A DNA stretch of 64,000 nt from Branchiostoma floridae (lineage: Eukaryota > Chordata > Leptocardii > Amphioxiformes > Branchiostomatidae). This document shows positions 12,641-25,057 of this stretch, one piece after another. Below the pieces are notes generated by a model. That model had not been told where the DNA came from and made no database searches. It was given only the letters and a program-made list of their open reading frames with translations. Position 1 is the stretch's first letter, and each line of letters opens with the position of its first letter. The translations under genes were made by a program, and so were the position numbers. The DNA is taken from assembly GCF_000003815.2 (NCBI RefSeq), contig NC_049988.1, positions 1,107,679-1,171,678 of the forward strand, given 5' to 3'.

Positions 12641-14053
12641 TCAACAGGCAAAGTATCGCCTACTCTTCCCCTTTATGTGCCTCTGTGCTTCTGGTATGTT
12701 CATGGCTGTTGGTTCCAGTCCTTGCCACGGGTCGACTGCCATGCTGTGCTTGTAATACTGCTGAGGGTTAAACTTTGCTTCTCTCTCCTGATGTCTGGGC
12801 CCTGATCTTGAACCCTGTTTGAGATTTGAAAAATAGCATTAAACCAATTTAGCTTAGCTCAGTTGTGCTTGGCTAATTCACTATACATATATTATGGGTC
12901 CTGCATCAACTGGATACTTCTTGTATTACTACTACTACTACTACAGTAACTACTACTTCTAAGTACTACATCACTGTTTCCATATCTACTACATATAGTA
13001 ATTCCTGGTCAATACAAACCAGTAAAAATGTCTAAATGAGTGCTGTATACAATTGCAGAGATTTGTAACATGTTGAAAATTTAGAAGTAAATCAAAAACA
13101 ACAAAAACGTGTATTTCAAAGTACCATGTTGGAGAGTCCTACTAGCAGTGTTTTAAACCAAACATGGTCCTAAATGCCAGAAATGGTGCGGCAAATCGGG
13201 GCAATGGTTGAGATGAAATACGTTTACTAGTCGGGGGCCTTCACCTTCGGCCTTGCACTTTTGTACTCGTAATAAGCCTTTCCGCAAATTGCACTACACA
13301 TGTGCAGGTGACAGGAAATGTAATTAAATTGTAATACAATATACATGTATGTCAAAGGTAAAGGTCTATGAGACGCAAACAGTCTGGTCTTGACCATTGT
13401 TTCAATTTGCATAACATTATTATTGTTGATTATGTAATGGCGCCTGCAAAATGGTGGAATGTTTACAAGTCTGGGGCTATTGCTTTTACGTATTACCACA
13501 ATTCCTGTTGCCCACACATGCATAGTGAACTCTGCAAAAGAGCTTATTATCTGGATCCAAGTTGTATATGTATGATATCAGTCATACATACGTCAAATTT
13601 TGCCCGTTTTCAACAAAATTAGCATTACAAAGATAAACCTGGGGGTGAAAATATATGAAAACAGTCTACACATCTTCTGTATTTTAAAGGCACACGAGCC
13701 CAACTCTACTAACTTACCTGCGAGTTGTCTTGGAATTTTGGTCTGTACCCACCCCGCCCCCGATCTCCCCTCCCCCTGCCCCACGCCCCCCTCCCAAAAC
13801 TCGACCTCGGAGGTCCGTCTCCGGACCACGGCCGAAATCGGGGTTGCGGGTTAACCATAGCAGGCGGGCCGAAACCTTGTCTCTGACCGGGGGGAAACAT
13901 CTGAGGAGATCTAAAGAAAGGAGGGGGCCGTCCGCCATGCGGACTGCAATGTGGAGCCTGTCCGCGTGGGGAGGGAAACGGCTTCGGTGGGGGTCCGCGG
14001 GACCCAGGCACACCGCTACCGTACGGGTTTGGCGGGAAGTTTCCTCGGTACAT
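12641..14053 (-). CDS. MPLKIP: M-phase-specific PLK1-interacting protein homologue (TTDN1)
   Basis: Two exons on the minus strand, 14053-13718 (ATG at 14053) and 12814-12641 (TGA), joined in phase 0 across a consensus CAG/GTAAGT donor, give 169 residues; the human protein is close to 180. Exon 1 is Pro/Gly/Arg-rich with RGG-type tracts (for example GRGRGDRGRGGYRP). Exon 2 carries the conserved C-terminal block: QQYYKHSMAVDPWQGLEP, ending in RRYFAC. A similar -DPWAGLEP- segment and -RYFC end define the family, which is linked to non-photosensitive trichothiodystrophy and to PLK1 in mitosis. It lies head-to-head with ISCA1. A much larger plus-strand frame over exon 1 is only its antisense shadow. 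Confidence 0.9.
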
Positions 14054-14230
14054 ATCAAAATCCAAAGTCTGTACAGTTGTTGATATGTTTTCTGTCTTGC
14101 CTCTCAGTCCTTACCAGCACAGACAGCAGCTTGTGTAGCTGGAAGTGACGTCATCAGTCTCTGTGCTCTGACCTGCTGACCTCTCACTCGTGCCCAGAAT
14201 TTGAAGCTACAAACGACAGGTATGGCGTTA
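14054..14230. promoter_or_regulatory. Probable bidirectional MPLKIP/ISCA1 promoter with CRE
   Basis: The region between the MPLKIP start and the first plus-strand splice donor candidates holds the palindrome TGACGTCA at 14146-14153 and borders the GC-rich MPLKIP exon 1. Divergent genes with such spacing commonly share a promoter. No TATA box stands out. Confidence 0.5.
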
Positions 14231-14384
14231 CGATAACCATTAAAAATTGATATTCTTACTTTAAGAGAATAAACAGGTATTATTTCTCAGCGTTTGAATC
14301 GTAAAATCTAAAAATCTGACGAAATTGATATTTTGAAACAATCAATCCTGGGTTCAAGAGTTTCATGACCTCTAACCCGCAGCA

Positions 14385-14486
14385 ATGCTGATGACGTTAT
14401 ACACAGTTTCCGTGACGTACAACTGGTTACGCAAAGCCTTGGAGGTCGGTGACGCAGCTGAACGACTGTCTTCTCCTTCTCTGAAG
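14385..14486 (+). other. Possible upstream exon of ISCA1
   Basis: An ATG at 14385 opens 34 codons that end exactly at AAG/GTGAGT (14486). The next good acceptor, CCCCAG before 17625, enters in the same phase, in frame with ISCA1. It could be 5' UTR or encode an N-terminal extension (MLMTLYTVSV...). Metazoan ISCA1 proteins start near the internal ATG at 17655, so UTR is the simpler reading. Confidence 0.4.
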
Positions 14487-15483
14487 GTGAGTGGCCCGAA
14501 TCTTTAAAAATCGACGAAATATTCAGTTAGTATATGACAGTGGTGTCGTTGAGAGTTCTGTGTTGCTGCTTCTGTGTTGGTGTGGCAGCAGTGGCAAGTG
14601 GCATTCCGGCCGTGGAGCTAGTTGTAAGACGAGCCGTGCCGACTCATCGGTCTTGCGTGCGCTGGTGCTTCCTTGATAATTTGCTTGCTGCGTTGTTGTC
14701 TTGGGCAGCCAAAATTATATCACATCCACCTGTCGATGAATATGACTCTTGAAGGCGCTTTCTACATCAACATTAGTAAACACCCCAAGTAACCCCATCA
14801 GGACTAGGGCAGAGTATTGGGGTTGGGGGTTGGGAAATGGAGGTTAGATCCACTCACACCAGGAAGGACCACCCTCTTTTTAAAATAAAAAGTGTGGTCT
14901 CCATAATCCCATAATATTCCTATCCGAGGGACAGCCCAAGCCGAAGATAGTCATACTTGACATAATATTTTTGCAGGTACTCATTTTCACCTGTGTGAAG
15001 TGAGGAAAGTTGTGTAAGGTATGGTGCTTACATAATTTTAATAGGGTACAAGATTCTTGTATAACTTGTGTAAGAAGCTTGGTTCTGGATCAAACCCATT
15101 GCTGTCATGTCACACAACCTTATGGTGTAGGCGTGAGATAATTGTTTACTTGTAATCTTATGATACTTAGAGCTAGTACAAGACAAGAAATATATGCCCC
15201 CCACATGGCACAGCTATTTTAGTTGTTAACTTGCTGTCTTTACCAACACCCCATTCACATACATAGAAAAAAATTAAATTAGCATCAGATCCATTTAAAA
15301 TGTCTTCCTTAAACATTAGTAAACAATGACATTTGTAAAGTGTGAATGCACACAGTAGATAGAGTCCTGAGTTTGTTTAATGGTTTTGAAGTCATGAACA
15401 TACCATGGGTACACCGGACCGAATCGGTTGATCAATTGTACCTACCTACAACAATTGTTATAAGTTATAACCATCGAATGAAT

Positions 15484-16530
15484 CAGGGCTCGAAATTCAT
15501 TTTGGGGATTAGATGCACTGGTGCACCCAGCTTAGAAAATTGAGTGCACCAAATTTTTTTGGGTGCACCAGATAAAATAAAGTAGAATGTCAGAAGAAAA
15601 TTAATTACAAAACTTAATCACAAGCTATTAAATTCTTAAACAAGTACCATGACACATTTGTATCATCTTTTTTTATTTATTTATTGGTTTGGCTGTACAG
15701 GATACACAGCCAGGGCTGCCCAACTAGCCTATGGCTATTACAAAGGGCTAACCCTGCTGACAGAAACAGAGACAATACATGTGGATTTGAACAGGATACT
15801 TATCAATAACAATTTTCTAAGTTCGTAAAGGATAGAGATGAAAAACAAAAAGAACATTTATACAGTATATACAAGGTGTAGGATGACATACATATTATCT
15901 ATAATGGAATATATAACATCACTTGTCAACAACAATATTTACAATGAGAGGTCAGGGTCTGTATATACACGTGTATGGCTATGCGTAAGGGTCGCCTAGG
16001 CATTCCCACAGTTTTCTTTTGAAGGAAGCAGTGGAGGTGGCTGTGCGAGTAGCAGTTGGGAGAGTGTTCCAGAGTGCTGTTGCTCTGTAGATGAATGTTT
16101 TCTGTCCTCTGGTGGACTTAGTGAGTTCAGATGTCAGGTGGTCGCTGTTCCTGAGGGAGTAACGTGACTCAGTAGCAGACGCACGGGTTCTGGGTATCAG
16201 GGTTTGAAGGTGTGGAGGGCAGTGACCGTTGAGGAGCTTGTACAGGGTGACAGCGGTGTGGAATTGTCGTCGGAACTGTAGTGATGGAAGGGATAACTGG
16301 GTGTACAGGGATTGGTATGACGGGTACGGGAGTCCATGTTGTCCACTGTATCATCTTTTTAACATTTGATGTTAAGAATATGATGTATACTAGTATACTT
16401 AGGTATCTTTACATCCATAAACCCATGAAAATATTTGGGTACACCCTGTGCACCCACAGAAAAAAATTGGGTGCACAGCTCCAATTTTGGGTGCACCTGG
16501 GTGCACATGCACCCAGTATTTCGAGCTCTG
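15484..16530. mobile_element. GTGCACC inverted-repeat element (hAT-like ends)
   Basis: Left end CAGGGCTCGAAATTC and right end TATTTCGAGCTCTG are inverted relatives. Both flanks carry clusters of GGGTGCACC. A terminal CAG dinucleotide context fits hAT-type ends, but the flanking 8 bases do not match as a target duplication. The centre is interrupted by a LINE fragment. Confidence 0.6.
15673..16346 (-). mobile_element. 5'-truncated LINE inserted in the GTGCACC element
   Basis: Flanked by a direct repeat TGTATCATCTTTTT (15659-15672 and 16347-16360), a clear target-site duplication. The plus-strand left side is TTTATTTATTTATT, so on the minus strand the insert ends in an (AAAT)n tail. Minus-strand translation up to TAG at 15979-15981 gives the C-terminal part of a non-LTR reverse transcriptase protein: AVTLYKLLNGHCPPHL, then TKSTRGQKTFIYRATALWNT and SFKRKLWECLG. 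Confidence 0.85.
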
Positions 16531-17019
16531 TAAATCCACCGAGTGAGCGAAGTGAGTCTCAATCTGTCTTTGAGATTTCTTGGAAGAAAAACTGTAGCAC
16601 TTCGTCCACGTATTGTGATCCAGCGCAGTTCAAAGACAGAAGAACAGGATGTTGACTGCAATGGGGCATATGTTGCACCTTTTGTGTGGTCAATCATCTC
16701 AATGTCCTATATATCCTTCTGATTGGATCCAAGGGGTTATAATTTATGGACCGGGCCGGTATACTGACCGCTGGATATTTCCACTTGTGGCACCTCTATG
16801 ATGTTACCGCGTCATGACCGATATGAAATGGTCTTCTTATGCTTCACTCACTCACACACGGCCCATAACCACAGCTGTCGTAGGGGCTCCACGACATCCA
16901 TCAGCGGTGATGGCCTCATGACAAATTAAAGATAAAAACATACAATCTTAATTGTAACATTTTTCCCAGACCGTACCCTGGGACCAACATCTAATAGTCA
17001 ATAGAGCATTGACTCATCA

Positions 17020-17130
17020 TTCTCCAAGCAGATCCATTGGGGCAAAATCATAACAATTTTTAACTGACCCTCAAGATCTCCCAGCTCCCAGGACAGATCT
17101 TGGAATCCAATCACAGATCTGCTTGGAGAA
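17020..17130. repeat. Short inverted repeat with TTCTCCAAGCAGATC ends
   Basis: Arms at 17020-17040 and 17106-17130 (TCTCCAAGCAGATC and its reverse complement, then CCATTGG/CCAATC). A MITE-like foldback with no coding content. Confidence 0.6.
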
Positions 17131-17654
17131 GGATATTGGCATGTGGGGGTCTGCAGGGGTTTGTGCTTTTGCTGACTTCACCGCAGTATATCTATGTACT
17201 AGTACTCAAGCAGCAGCCTTCAGGAAAGAAAATCACTTAGCCCAATAACTGTAATTTTTTTCAGCCAACATTACTTTAAAGTTTAAAGGAAGCAACTACA
17301 CAATAGCTCTTTATTAAGATATCTTAGAAATTGTAGTCTTTGGTGATCTTATTAATTTTTATTGTTATACTTTTGGAAGTGTTTGAGATACAGCACTGTT
17401 TAGTATGCACAACTTTGTATTTGTCCAGACTTGTAATATAAGTTGTACGGCTCAATAAAAGTCTCACATCCATCTGCATGACTGCTGTGTGTGTTTTATA
17501 TAGGGTAGGCAATTTGTACAGCATGAGCCAAGTATATGGATGCTATAGGAAAAAAAAGCAACAAGTTTGTAAGATAAAGATGGGACTGTAACCATGGTAA
17601 CCATCTCCTGCACTTCTGCCCCAGGTGGTGGCCCGCTGGAGTCCGTACCCGGTC

Positions 17655-18041
17655 ATGGCAGGCCCGCTCTCCGCCACGGTTCGCGCCGCAACCCGCCGAC
17701 GACTCATCCCCCAGCGTGTCGCTCTGGTGCTGACGCAAGCGGCAGTGAAGAAAGTCCGAACAATCATGGATAGTCGACCCGACATGATCGGGCTTAAAGT
17801 CGGCGTCCGCACGAGAGGATGCAACGGACTGTCGTATACCATCGAGTACGCCAAAGAGAAAAACAAGCAAGACGAGGTGGTGGTTCAGGATGGCGTGACC
17901 GTATTGATCGACAAGAAGGCACAACTCACCCTTCTAGGAACAGAGATGGACTATCAGGAATCGAAACTAGCTTCAGAATTTGTCTTCCACAACCCAAACA
18001 TTAAAGGGACATGTGGCTGTGGAGAGAGTTTCTCGCTATGA
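17655..18041 (+). CDS. ISCA1: Iron-sulfur cluster assembly 1 (A-type scaffold/carrier)
   Basis: 128 codons from ATG 17655 to TGA. The protein is very close to human ISCA1 (129 residues), with VGVRTRGCNGLSYT, KKAQLTLLGTEMDY and FHNPNIKGTCGCGESF. The three conserved Cys of the A-type family (CNG... and CGC) that bind iron or an Fe-S cluster are present. The first ~20 residues are Arg-rich and lack acidic residues (RAATRRRLIPQR), fitting a mitochondrial presequence. Together with ISCA2 and IBA57 it matures mitochondrial [4Fe-4S] proteins. The coding region has no intron here, whereas the human gene is split. An acceptor at 17624 and a phase-matching upstream exon (14385-14486) argue against a plain retrocopy. 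Confidence 0.97.
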   Translation: MAGPLSATVRAATRRRLIPQRVALVLTQAAVKKVRTIMDSRPDMIGLKVGVRTRGCNGLSYTIEYAKEKNKQDEVVVQDGVTVLIDKKAQLTLLGTEMDYQESKLASEFVFHNPNIKGTCGCGESFSL

Positions 18042-18311
18042 TGCATCACGATACAATGCACATTTTAGTTTTCGAAGAGATGGTATATTCTCACATGGAA
18101 CATGTGAACAGCAACCTTCGATGAAGATATTATCACAAATGGATACTTTGATGAAACTATTATTGTTGCCAAGGATTGACAAGATAACCGTTTCTTGAGG
18201 AGGTCATCTGCAGAAGGATTCTGAGACCGGATCGGACACTAGTTTCTCCAGACAAGTTCACTGTCATCACGATGGGAAAGGAACTGGTCAAATCAGCAAC
18301 TATTTTGAACT

Positions 18312-18317
18312 AATAAA
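18312..18317 (+). promoter_or_regulatory. Candidate ISCA1 polyadenylation signal
   Basis: AATAAA about 270 bases after the ISCA1 stop codon. Confidence 0.45.
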
Positions 18318-18502
18318 CTTGATAAGGGGATTGGACACCATAAGGCCTGACTGCTGGTGTACCACATGACCAATCAGATCTTTAGTTCTTGAATATTTGT
18401 GAAAACATTAGGATGGACATGACAGAAATAAGCTATTAAAGTCAGTATCTCTGACATGCGTAACAAATAATTAAGCCGAAGATATACCTGTTTATGTAGA
18501 CT

Positions 18503-18891
18503 ATGTTGATTCGATTATTTGGGTGACACCCTCTGAAAACCCCATAACTTATGCAAGCGTGCTTATGCAAAAATGAATTTGGCAAAAAAAAGTTGCCTTC
18601 ATTATGAAATCTAATTGGTGAGGAAGGTTGAACAAATGACTTACTGTAAAACACAGAGTATGGTATACCAAACAACAGATGCTTCATTTTTGCCCTTTCA
18701 CATTTTCTCCGAATTTGCATTCTACAACATTATTATCTGTTTCCCGATACTTTTTTTAGCAGTTCATGGCAGTTACATTGCTCCTTTTGCAGGTGCTTTG
18801 TACATTTGACAGTTTAAATGTAAACGTTTCTTTAGAAATGGACCAAGCTTGATGCTGCTCATGTATGTTGTCCATATAATTGAATCAACAT
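18503..18891. mobile_element. MITE with ATGTTGATTCGATTA ends, copy A
   Basis: Ends ATGTTGATTCGATTATTTGG and CCATATAATTGAATCAACAT are inverted repeats. The interior (AAAAGTTGCCTTC, GAGGAAGGTTGAACAAATGA) matches the copy at 29792-30166. Confidence 0.8.
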
Positions 18892-19840
18892 GGCCTAACA
18901 TGTCAAATATGCACGTTTTGGCAGGTCCTGTTGCCTACCTGGCTTGATTTAGATGAATGGTTGGGATGTAACATGTCTTAACTTTCTGTCTTTGGGAGAT
19001 ATCAGACCAGTACGAAGACACTGTGTCTATTCAGTATTCTCAATCTTGTTAAGCCTTTTTTAATAGTTTTTGCTGTGCAAATAAGAAGAAAGGCTTTTCT
19101 CATTAACGTAATAGTTTCTGAAGTTTTTGTAACATTCATAATTGGTGTGTAAGGCAGGAAAGTAGAAATTTGACTTTTGATGACAATAAATTAAAGGGCA
19201 GTGTTCAACACAGATGATTACCCTAGCGAACATGGGACTTATGAACAACTTATTATGGACCATAGTCCTCTTTTCACCCACAGTAAGTCAAATGGTCTGA
19301 AAGTGGACTTAATCAGGGAGGGTTGCTTAATAACCGTGATCAACTGCCCCTCCCATGGACTTACTGTGGACAGGCTGGATCTGTCACCCAGCTGCCCTGC
19401 CCAGTAGAGGCCCCTGTGTGCTTCTGAAGTTGTTTTGGGATTAGTAATGCCAGATGTACCATGTAATTGAGATAGCCACAAGACTCAAGTCTGTTTACAC
19501 TGTTATTGATGGTTCAGTGTGTTAGCACCTTTTGTGCTCCTCTCAGTTCTCTGGTTGAAGAAGACCAAACATCATCTTGTTACCAAGGTTGGATTGTCCC
19601 TTAGTTACATTTTGAGGGGTGCATCTATTTAATGCTTAATATATGATCCAGAATTGGGCTGTCACATCCATTCTTTTTTGGAGGGGTACCTTAAAGAGTT
19701 TACAGGTTTTGTCCACAGTTATAACTGGAAATACAACTCTGCACATATGCCAGTAATCCCCTAGAAATAATAGTGTTCATTTGCCACAGTAATGACAGCC
19801 CTCAAGTATTACCAACAGTGTCAACACTACCCAACCAGTA

Positions 19841-19906
19841 GAGTGGCCAGGTCACATGATGGATCAGGCCAGCAGAACCCTGATAGGTCATGTGACCTGG
19901 CCACTC
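19841..19906. repeat. Strong hairpin (inverted repeat)
   Basis: Arm GAGTGGCCAGGTCACATGA pairs with TCATGTGACCTGGCCACTC; the stem continues with GATCAGG/CCTGAT. The loop is about a dozen bases. Confidence 0.85.
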
Positions 19907-21714
19907 CATACCAAGTTGCCAAAATGAAACAAACTAAAGAATTCGTGGCTTTCTCCAACCTAAGAAACAGACAAGGGAGCATTGACCAGAATCTGGGGCA
20001 GTCATTCCCTCATGAGTTGTGCTTAATTAGAAAGACATGGTCCAGTTCAGTGAAGAGAAGGGCTCTAACTTAAGAGAGGGGTCATGAGGTCATGAAGCTT
20101 CTAGGTCACTGAAAGGTCAGTTCACACTCAGACTGCTATCAGGTTTATCAAAGATGAACATGAGTATGGAAGACAGGTTGCTTCATTCCCAATCCACAGT
20201 ATATGTAAATGATGAAATATAAATAAGCCAATTGCAAGAATCTGGAGGTATCAGACTTTTCCACCGAACTGAAGGAAATTGTACTTTGTAGGCACATGTA
20301 AACATGATACTCCAGGGTCCCTGGGCAGCATACAGTGGAAGTGGTCACACCAAATTAATGCTGACTCCAAATGATACCTACAGTCTACCACTGTCTCTAC
20401 CCTTATGTACCTGGCTGGCAGTGTTATGTATTCTGTAAAAAGGAGGAAATCACCAGGATTGGATTGTGCCTGTTAGTGTTAATGTTGTTCAGAGCACATC
20501 AGATACATGTAAAAATATACACAGGTGGGGTTTGATTTTCATCATAGCTGATCATATTTGAAAAACTGAAACTTGATCCAATTACAGTGCGCTTGCATCT
20601 GTATATCAAGGTACCCTGTAGAAGAACACTTTTGAAGATGTAATAAAGCCAGCAATTGCAGGGGCTCTCCTTCTCTGTGACCTCCCTCAGCAGTACAAGT
20701 CAGCTATAAAAACTCATCTGTCTTGCCTGTAATCATTAAACAAACAAAGGTGGTCTGTAACCCCAGGACACTAACAGCTACTGGTCATGGTATTTCTCTA
20801 TTGGCCTTTCTGTAATAATTGTCATGTAAATAGCAATGTTTTATTTGTAGACTATGATCAACTTGATGAACCAGCCCATGTTAACTCAGCTCACACTAAG
20901 TTACAGTCTATAGTTTTCTTCTGCAAGACCTTCCTGTAAGTTGAGCTTGGATGCATGACAAATTGATGTCACCCCATGATGAGCCCCAGAGATAACGAAC
21001 AGAGGGGCACATCTTACACATGTGCTGGGCCTTCTCCCAGCACTGGTGATTAATGAGCAGGACATAATAGGGACTAAAGATGGACTTACTCTCTTAATCA
21101 GTGTGAAGGACTCAGTGCGGATAATAGCCCACCAAAGCTAACACCAACAACCCTCAGACATGATAACATGGGGTGGACTTATTCTGGGACTAACTCCCCT
21201 TTTGCCAGCAGTAAGTCCACCTTCTGTCTACCTTCAGTCTGTGTTAAAACCCATGTTCGCAAGGGCATCAATAATACTTATTCTATTATTAAAGGTAGTT
21301 TGTGCCCAGTTGGTAGATAGTTGACAGTAGGTACCATACAATTCACAGATGTCAAGTGTGCTGCAGTGCAGAATTATAATCTGATGAAAACACTCAGATT
21401 GTGGTGGTGGTTTCTTTGTTCAGGTTCAAGTTTAAGAGAAATTTTGTATCTGAGGCATAACTTTTTCCTGATATTATGTCTAAAACAAAATGTCTCCTAA
21501 CTCAAGTGCTCGATGCACAAGAACATTTGTACAAATGTTCATATATACTAGTACTGGTCTTACTCTTAGTGCAAATGTACATTTTTGTCTATCAAAACCG
21601 TCATTGGCACACCAAATTAGTGACTGTGTTTGTCATTAATGTTCTATCCTGTTCCATTGTGCCTTGCCTGTTGCTTAGTCCTGCAGCCATTTTAGCATAT
21701 AACTGTAAGGTGTC

Positions 21715-21912
21715 ATCTTGACTTTCTGGGTGAAGTACAGTTTCACATCATCAATCAGTCAGTCTAGAAGGCCTTTGCTGCGCCTACCCATCCTAGGTGT
21801 CAGTTTTTTGTTGAAGGCGATGTTGAGCGCCTTTTGGGCAGGTGATGAGTCAGACATACGAAGGATGTGTCCAAAAAGATGCCATTGTGGTGGAGAAGTT
21901 TTGCACCTCTTG
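21715..21912 (-). mobile_element. LINE reverse-transcriptase C-terminal fragment
   Basis: On the minus strand the frame reads HLFGHILRMSDSSPAQKALN, then MGRRSKGLLD and a stop, then LIDDVKLYF. This is the usual sequence after the reverse-transcriptase domain of non-LTR elements, with a nonsense break. Confidence 0.65.
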
Positions 21913-24900
21913 TAGACGTACAAGAACAGACAATAGATATCCCCACAGTGAAGGTAAAGGTAGTCACATAATCTCTTTTGAGGCCTTACAGGAACAGTGG
22001 GTTGTTAATCCACATTGTCTAGTGATGGGCATTGGAAGGCAGAGACCATTGATACATGTATAATTTTTTTCATACACATGCAAATATCCGTAATTCCTTA
22101 GTCGTAAATGATTGGAATATGATGTACATTGTATTATGCATGAAGATGAATACCGCCATGCGTTACAAAATATAAAATAGCACTAACTTACTTATTCTCA
22201 AACACTATTACACATTATTTTTAAGATCAGTCCTAGATTTCTGAACCTCACCTATTTTTTCCCAGAGCACTGTTTTTTAATCTCAAGGCCATCAATTTTC
22301 AGACTTGACTCTAGATCACCTCTTTCCTGCATCATCAGTATTATTCCTCTGGAACCCATCCTGGAAGGTGCATTGAACTCACAAATGTCAAGTGCTGCTC
22401 TCCAGTAGATTCTTCAGCAATGAATACATCATCAGTCAACTTTAAATTTATAATCATGATAACGTAACATGACGATATCAGTATCACTCATCCAAGCAGA
22501 CCCTCTTTTGTTACATCGATGAATTTTGAATTTCACAATGATAGACCTGGACATGTCAGACCAAGATGGATTACCAAACTGACACATGCTTTAAAGAAAA
22601 TGAATGTTTCAGTCACTAGACCCTATAGCTAACAACACCAAGCCACAGTGTCATATTACATGCAGAAGGAAAGTCGCTACATGCATGACATGTAAGTGTG
22701 AGTATTATATGAACACACCAAGGCTGAACTGTTGAAATGATATCAAAGAATACAAAAGACAATTTCAGGTAGAGCTGTGTACTTGAGTAGACAGTAAGTG
22801 TTTAAGGCTTGTATGCCACTTTGACAGATAGAATTACCATGATGAAATTACTGTGGCACTGAACTAAAGCCACATCTCTAGATATCCCGGTCTAAAGCAC
22901 AGAATAACACTTTTTTAAGGCCAGAGTCAAATTTTCATCTTTGTTTTCATAAAGATTACTGACAAGGTTAGGCCTCACCAATTCAAATTGTTGTATCTCG
23001 GATTTTTTCAGAAAAAAATTGGACCTGTAGGTCCGAAAAAAGAAAGAAAATTGTTTTGTCTGTTGGAGAGATCAAGGGGCTTAATCAAGTTTCACAACAT
23101 AAATTAAAACAGATTCAACAAATACATGTAAGTTTTCAGGTTTCCTTGGCACATTTTCTGCAACAAATCAATGTCTAAAGTGGTCCCTGATTAGCAAAGC
23201 CCCAATTTTGAAAAAAAGGTAATATCAATACCGTATAAAATAACCACATACAGGTACTGAAATTTGAGGCCATAGTTTACTTAGGAGTTAGGAAAGGCAG
23301 TGATTTTTTTTTTCCAAATTGGAAAAAATATGACAGCAGAATCCAACAAGCAACAAATAAAATTGATGTGGCCTAATGACAAATATTGTATTCTGGCGCT
23401 TAAGTCACTTTTAATCCTTATCCTGTGACTACTGTGTTCTATTGTTTCCCAGGTCTCCAATGGAACACAACTAAGTATCAGCAGAATCAACCAGCTCCTC
23501 CAGAGTAAGGTCCTGTCATCACCAGTGAAGTACACTTCATCTACAATGTGTGGTCCTGACTTAAACTGAACAGGCTAGGGGTCAAGGTGGACGTCTCAAA
23601 AGGATATCAGCAAGGTAAATATGCTGACTGACAGTAGTTTTTGACAAACAGTTAAAGAAGAGGCCAAAACCATGACATTTCCCTCATCATGCCAAAATAG
23701 ATGTTCCATGTGCCTATATTTCAGGAGTAAAGGAGTAAAAAATCCTTGTTCAGTTTTGCAGCAATTCAAGGTTTAGTCTTACCAGTGATGTGCATGTGAT
23801 TTCACCTAGACTGGGCATGCCCACAAGCTGTGTTTGATCAATCCCAATATCTGTTTAGCCTTAGTTGTTATTTTATTAACATGGGCATCCCACTTCAGCC
23901 CGGTTGTTAATCAAACACCCAGGTATGGATAGGTTTTTGTGTATGGCCTTTGCAAAGAAACTGAAATGTATGACCAACCATAAGATAACGAGATTAATCA
24001 TTCTCATCAGATATGTAGTGATGGGCTTTTCAAGGTCATGACACCTTAAGTGAGAGCTGTTGGCTATCTGAGTGGTGTACATTACTGCATTAACAGATTG
24101 GAATAAGGGAATCCCAGCAGTGTTAAGTGGACCATTGATGGGCATTCTGAAAGTGCTGTCATGTATTTCTACTCAAATCTGTGTCATATTTGCATTAGAT
24201 AGATTGCTCCCTCCAGTAGCACTTCTGTCCACTGGATGAAATGACTTGAACAGCCGGTTTAGCTATTGTATTTGTCACATCATTATCGGTTGGCTGTAGA
24301 GCAGGTGACAGCAAGCTTTCTCCATTTTTCCCTGTTGCTGGCAACGTCAGATATCTGTTTTAGTGTGACTTGGCTGAATGTACTGTAAACAGGTTATTTG
24401 CTAGGATCTTATGATAGAGGGTCCAAATTTCTTGGTGAGTCATGGTATTGATAAAGGCACGGCTTTCGTCGGGGGGTCCAGGGGCATCCACCTTCCATGG
24501 TGCAGAATTTTCTAGAATTTTAAGTTAAAATGGTGCATTCTAAGGTATCCTGAGGGGCAAAATTTCTGTCAGAGAAGTCACAGTAGAAGACTATGACCAC
24601 AAATGACCTAGTGGCATCCCTGGTCAATCAGAATTTCATGCCTCTGATTGACAGAGGATCTGCTCCCCCTTGTAAGGGCATTTAGTGCATCCAATCTCTT
24701 CTTATTTTGAGAAAAGTGCATCTACCTGAAACATGCTGGGCTAAAAGCCTGACTGCAAATATGGCATCCTCTGGCCATGAGTTGTGACAGAGAGAATGTA
24801 CAGTTTTATAGGTTCCTCTTCAGAATACATTGTCTCAGAAATTTCAGCTGTCTCATCACACAATCTCTATCAAGAGAGAAATTTACATTTACATGAAGCG

Positions 24901-25007
24901 CTAAAGGTATGATATAAAAATATCGGCATACAGAAAGAAATCAGAGTGTACTTATGGTAGTCTAGTAAAGGAATACATGAAAACTATTTAGTAAGAAGAC
25001 TATGATC

Positions 25008-25032
25008 TCTCTCTCTCTTACTCTCTCTCTCT
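25008..25032. repeat. (CT)n microsatellite
   Basis: A run of TCTCTC units immediately beside the LINE fragment upstream of INPP1. Confidence 0.8.
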
Positions 25033-25057
25033 CTATCCATTGTATGATCAAACTGCT

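Larger units (their letters stand above)
18892..25057. other. Long gene-poor interval
   Basis: No exon supported by both frame and splice sites. Contains a strong hairpin (19841-19906), related segments with TGGACTTACT / AGTAAGTCCA near 19240-19380 and 21080-21220, and a LINE fragment at 21715-21912. It may include 5' UTR exons of INPP1 that cannot be recognised without transcripts. Confidence 0.4.

Noticed and set aside
13730-14083. Plus-strand Pro/Arg-rich frame
   Set aside because: Antisense shadow of MPLKIP exon 1; it breaks where the real exon ends and has no homologous C-terminus.
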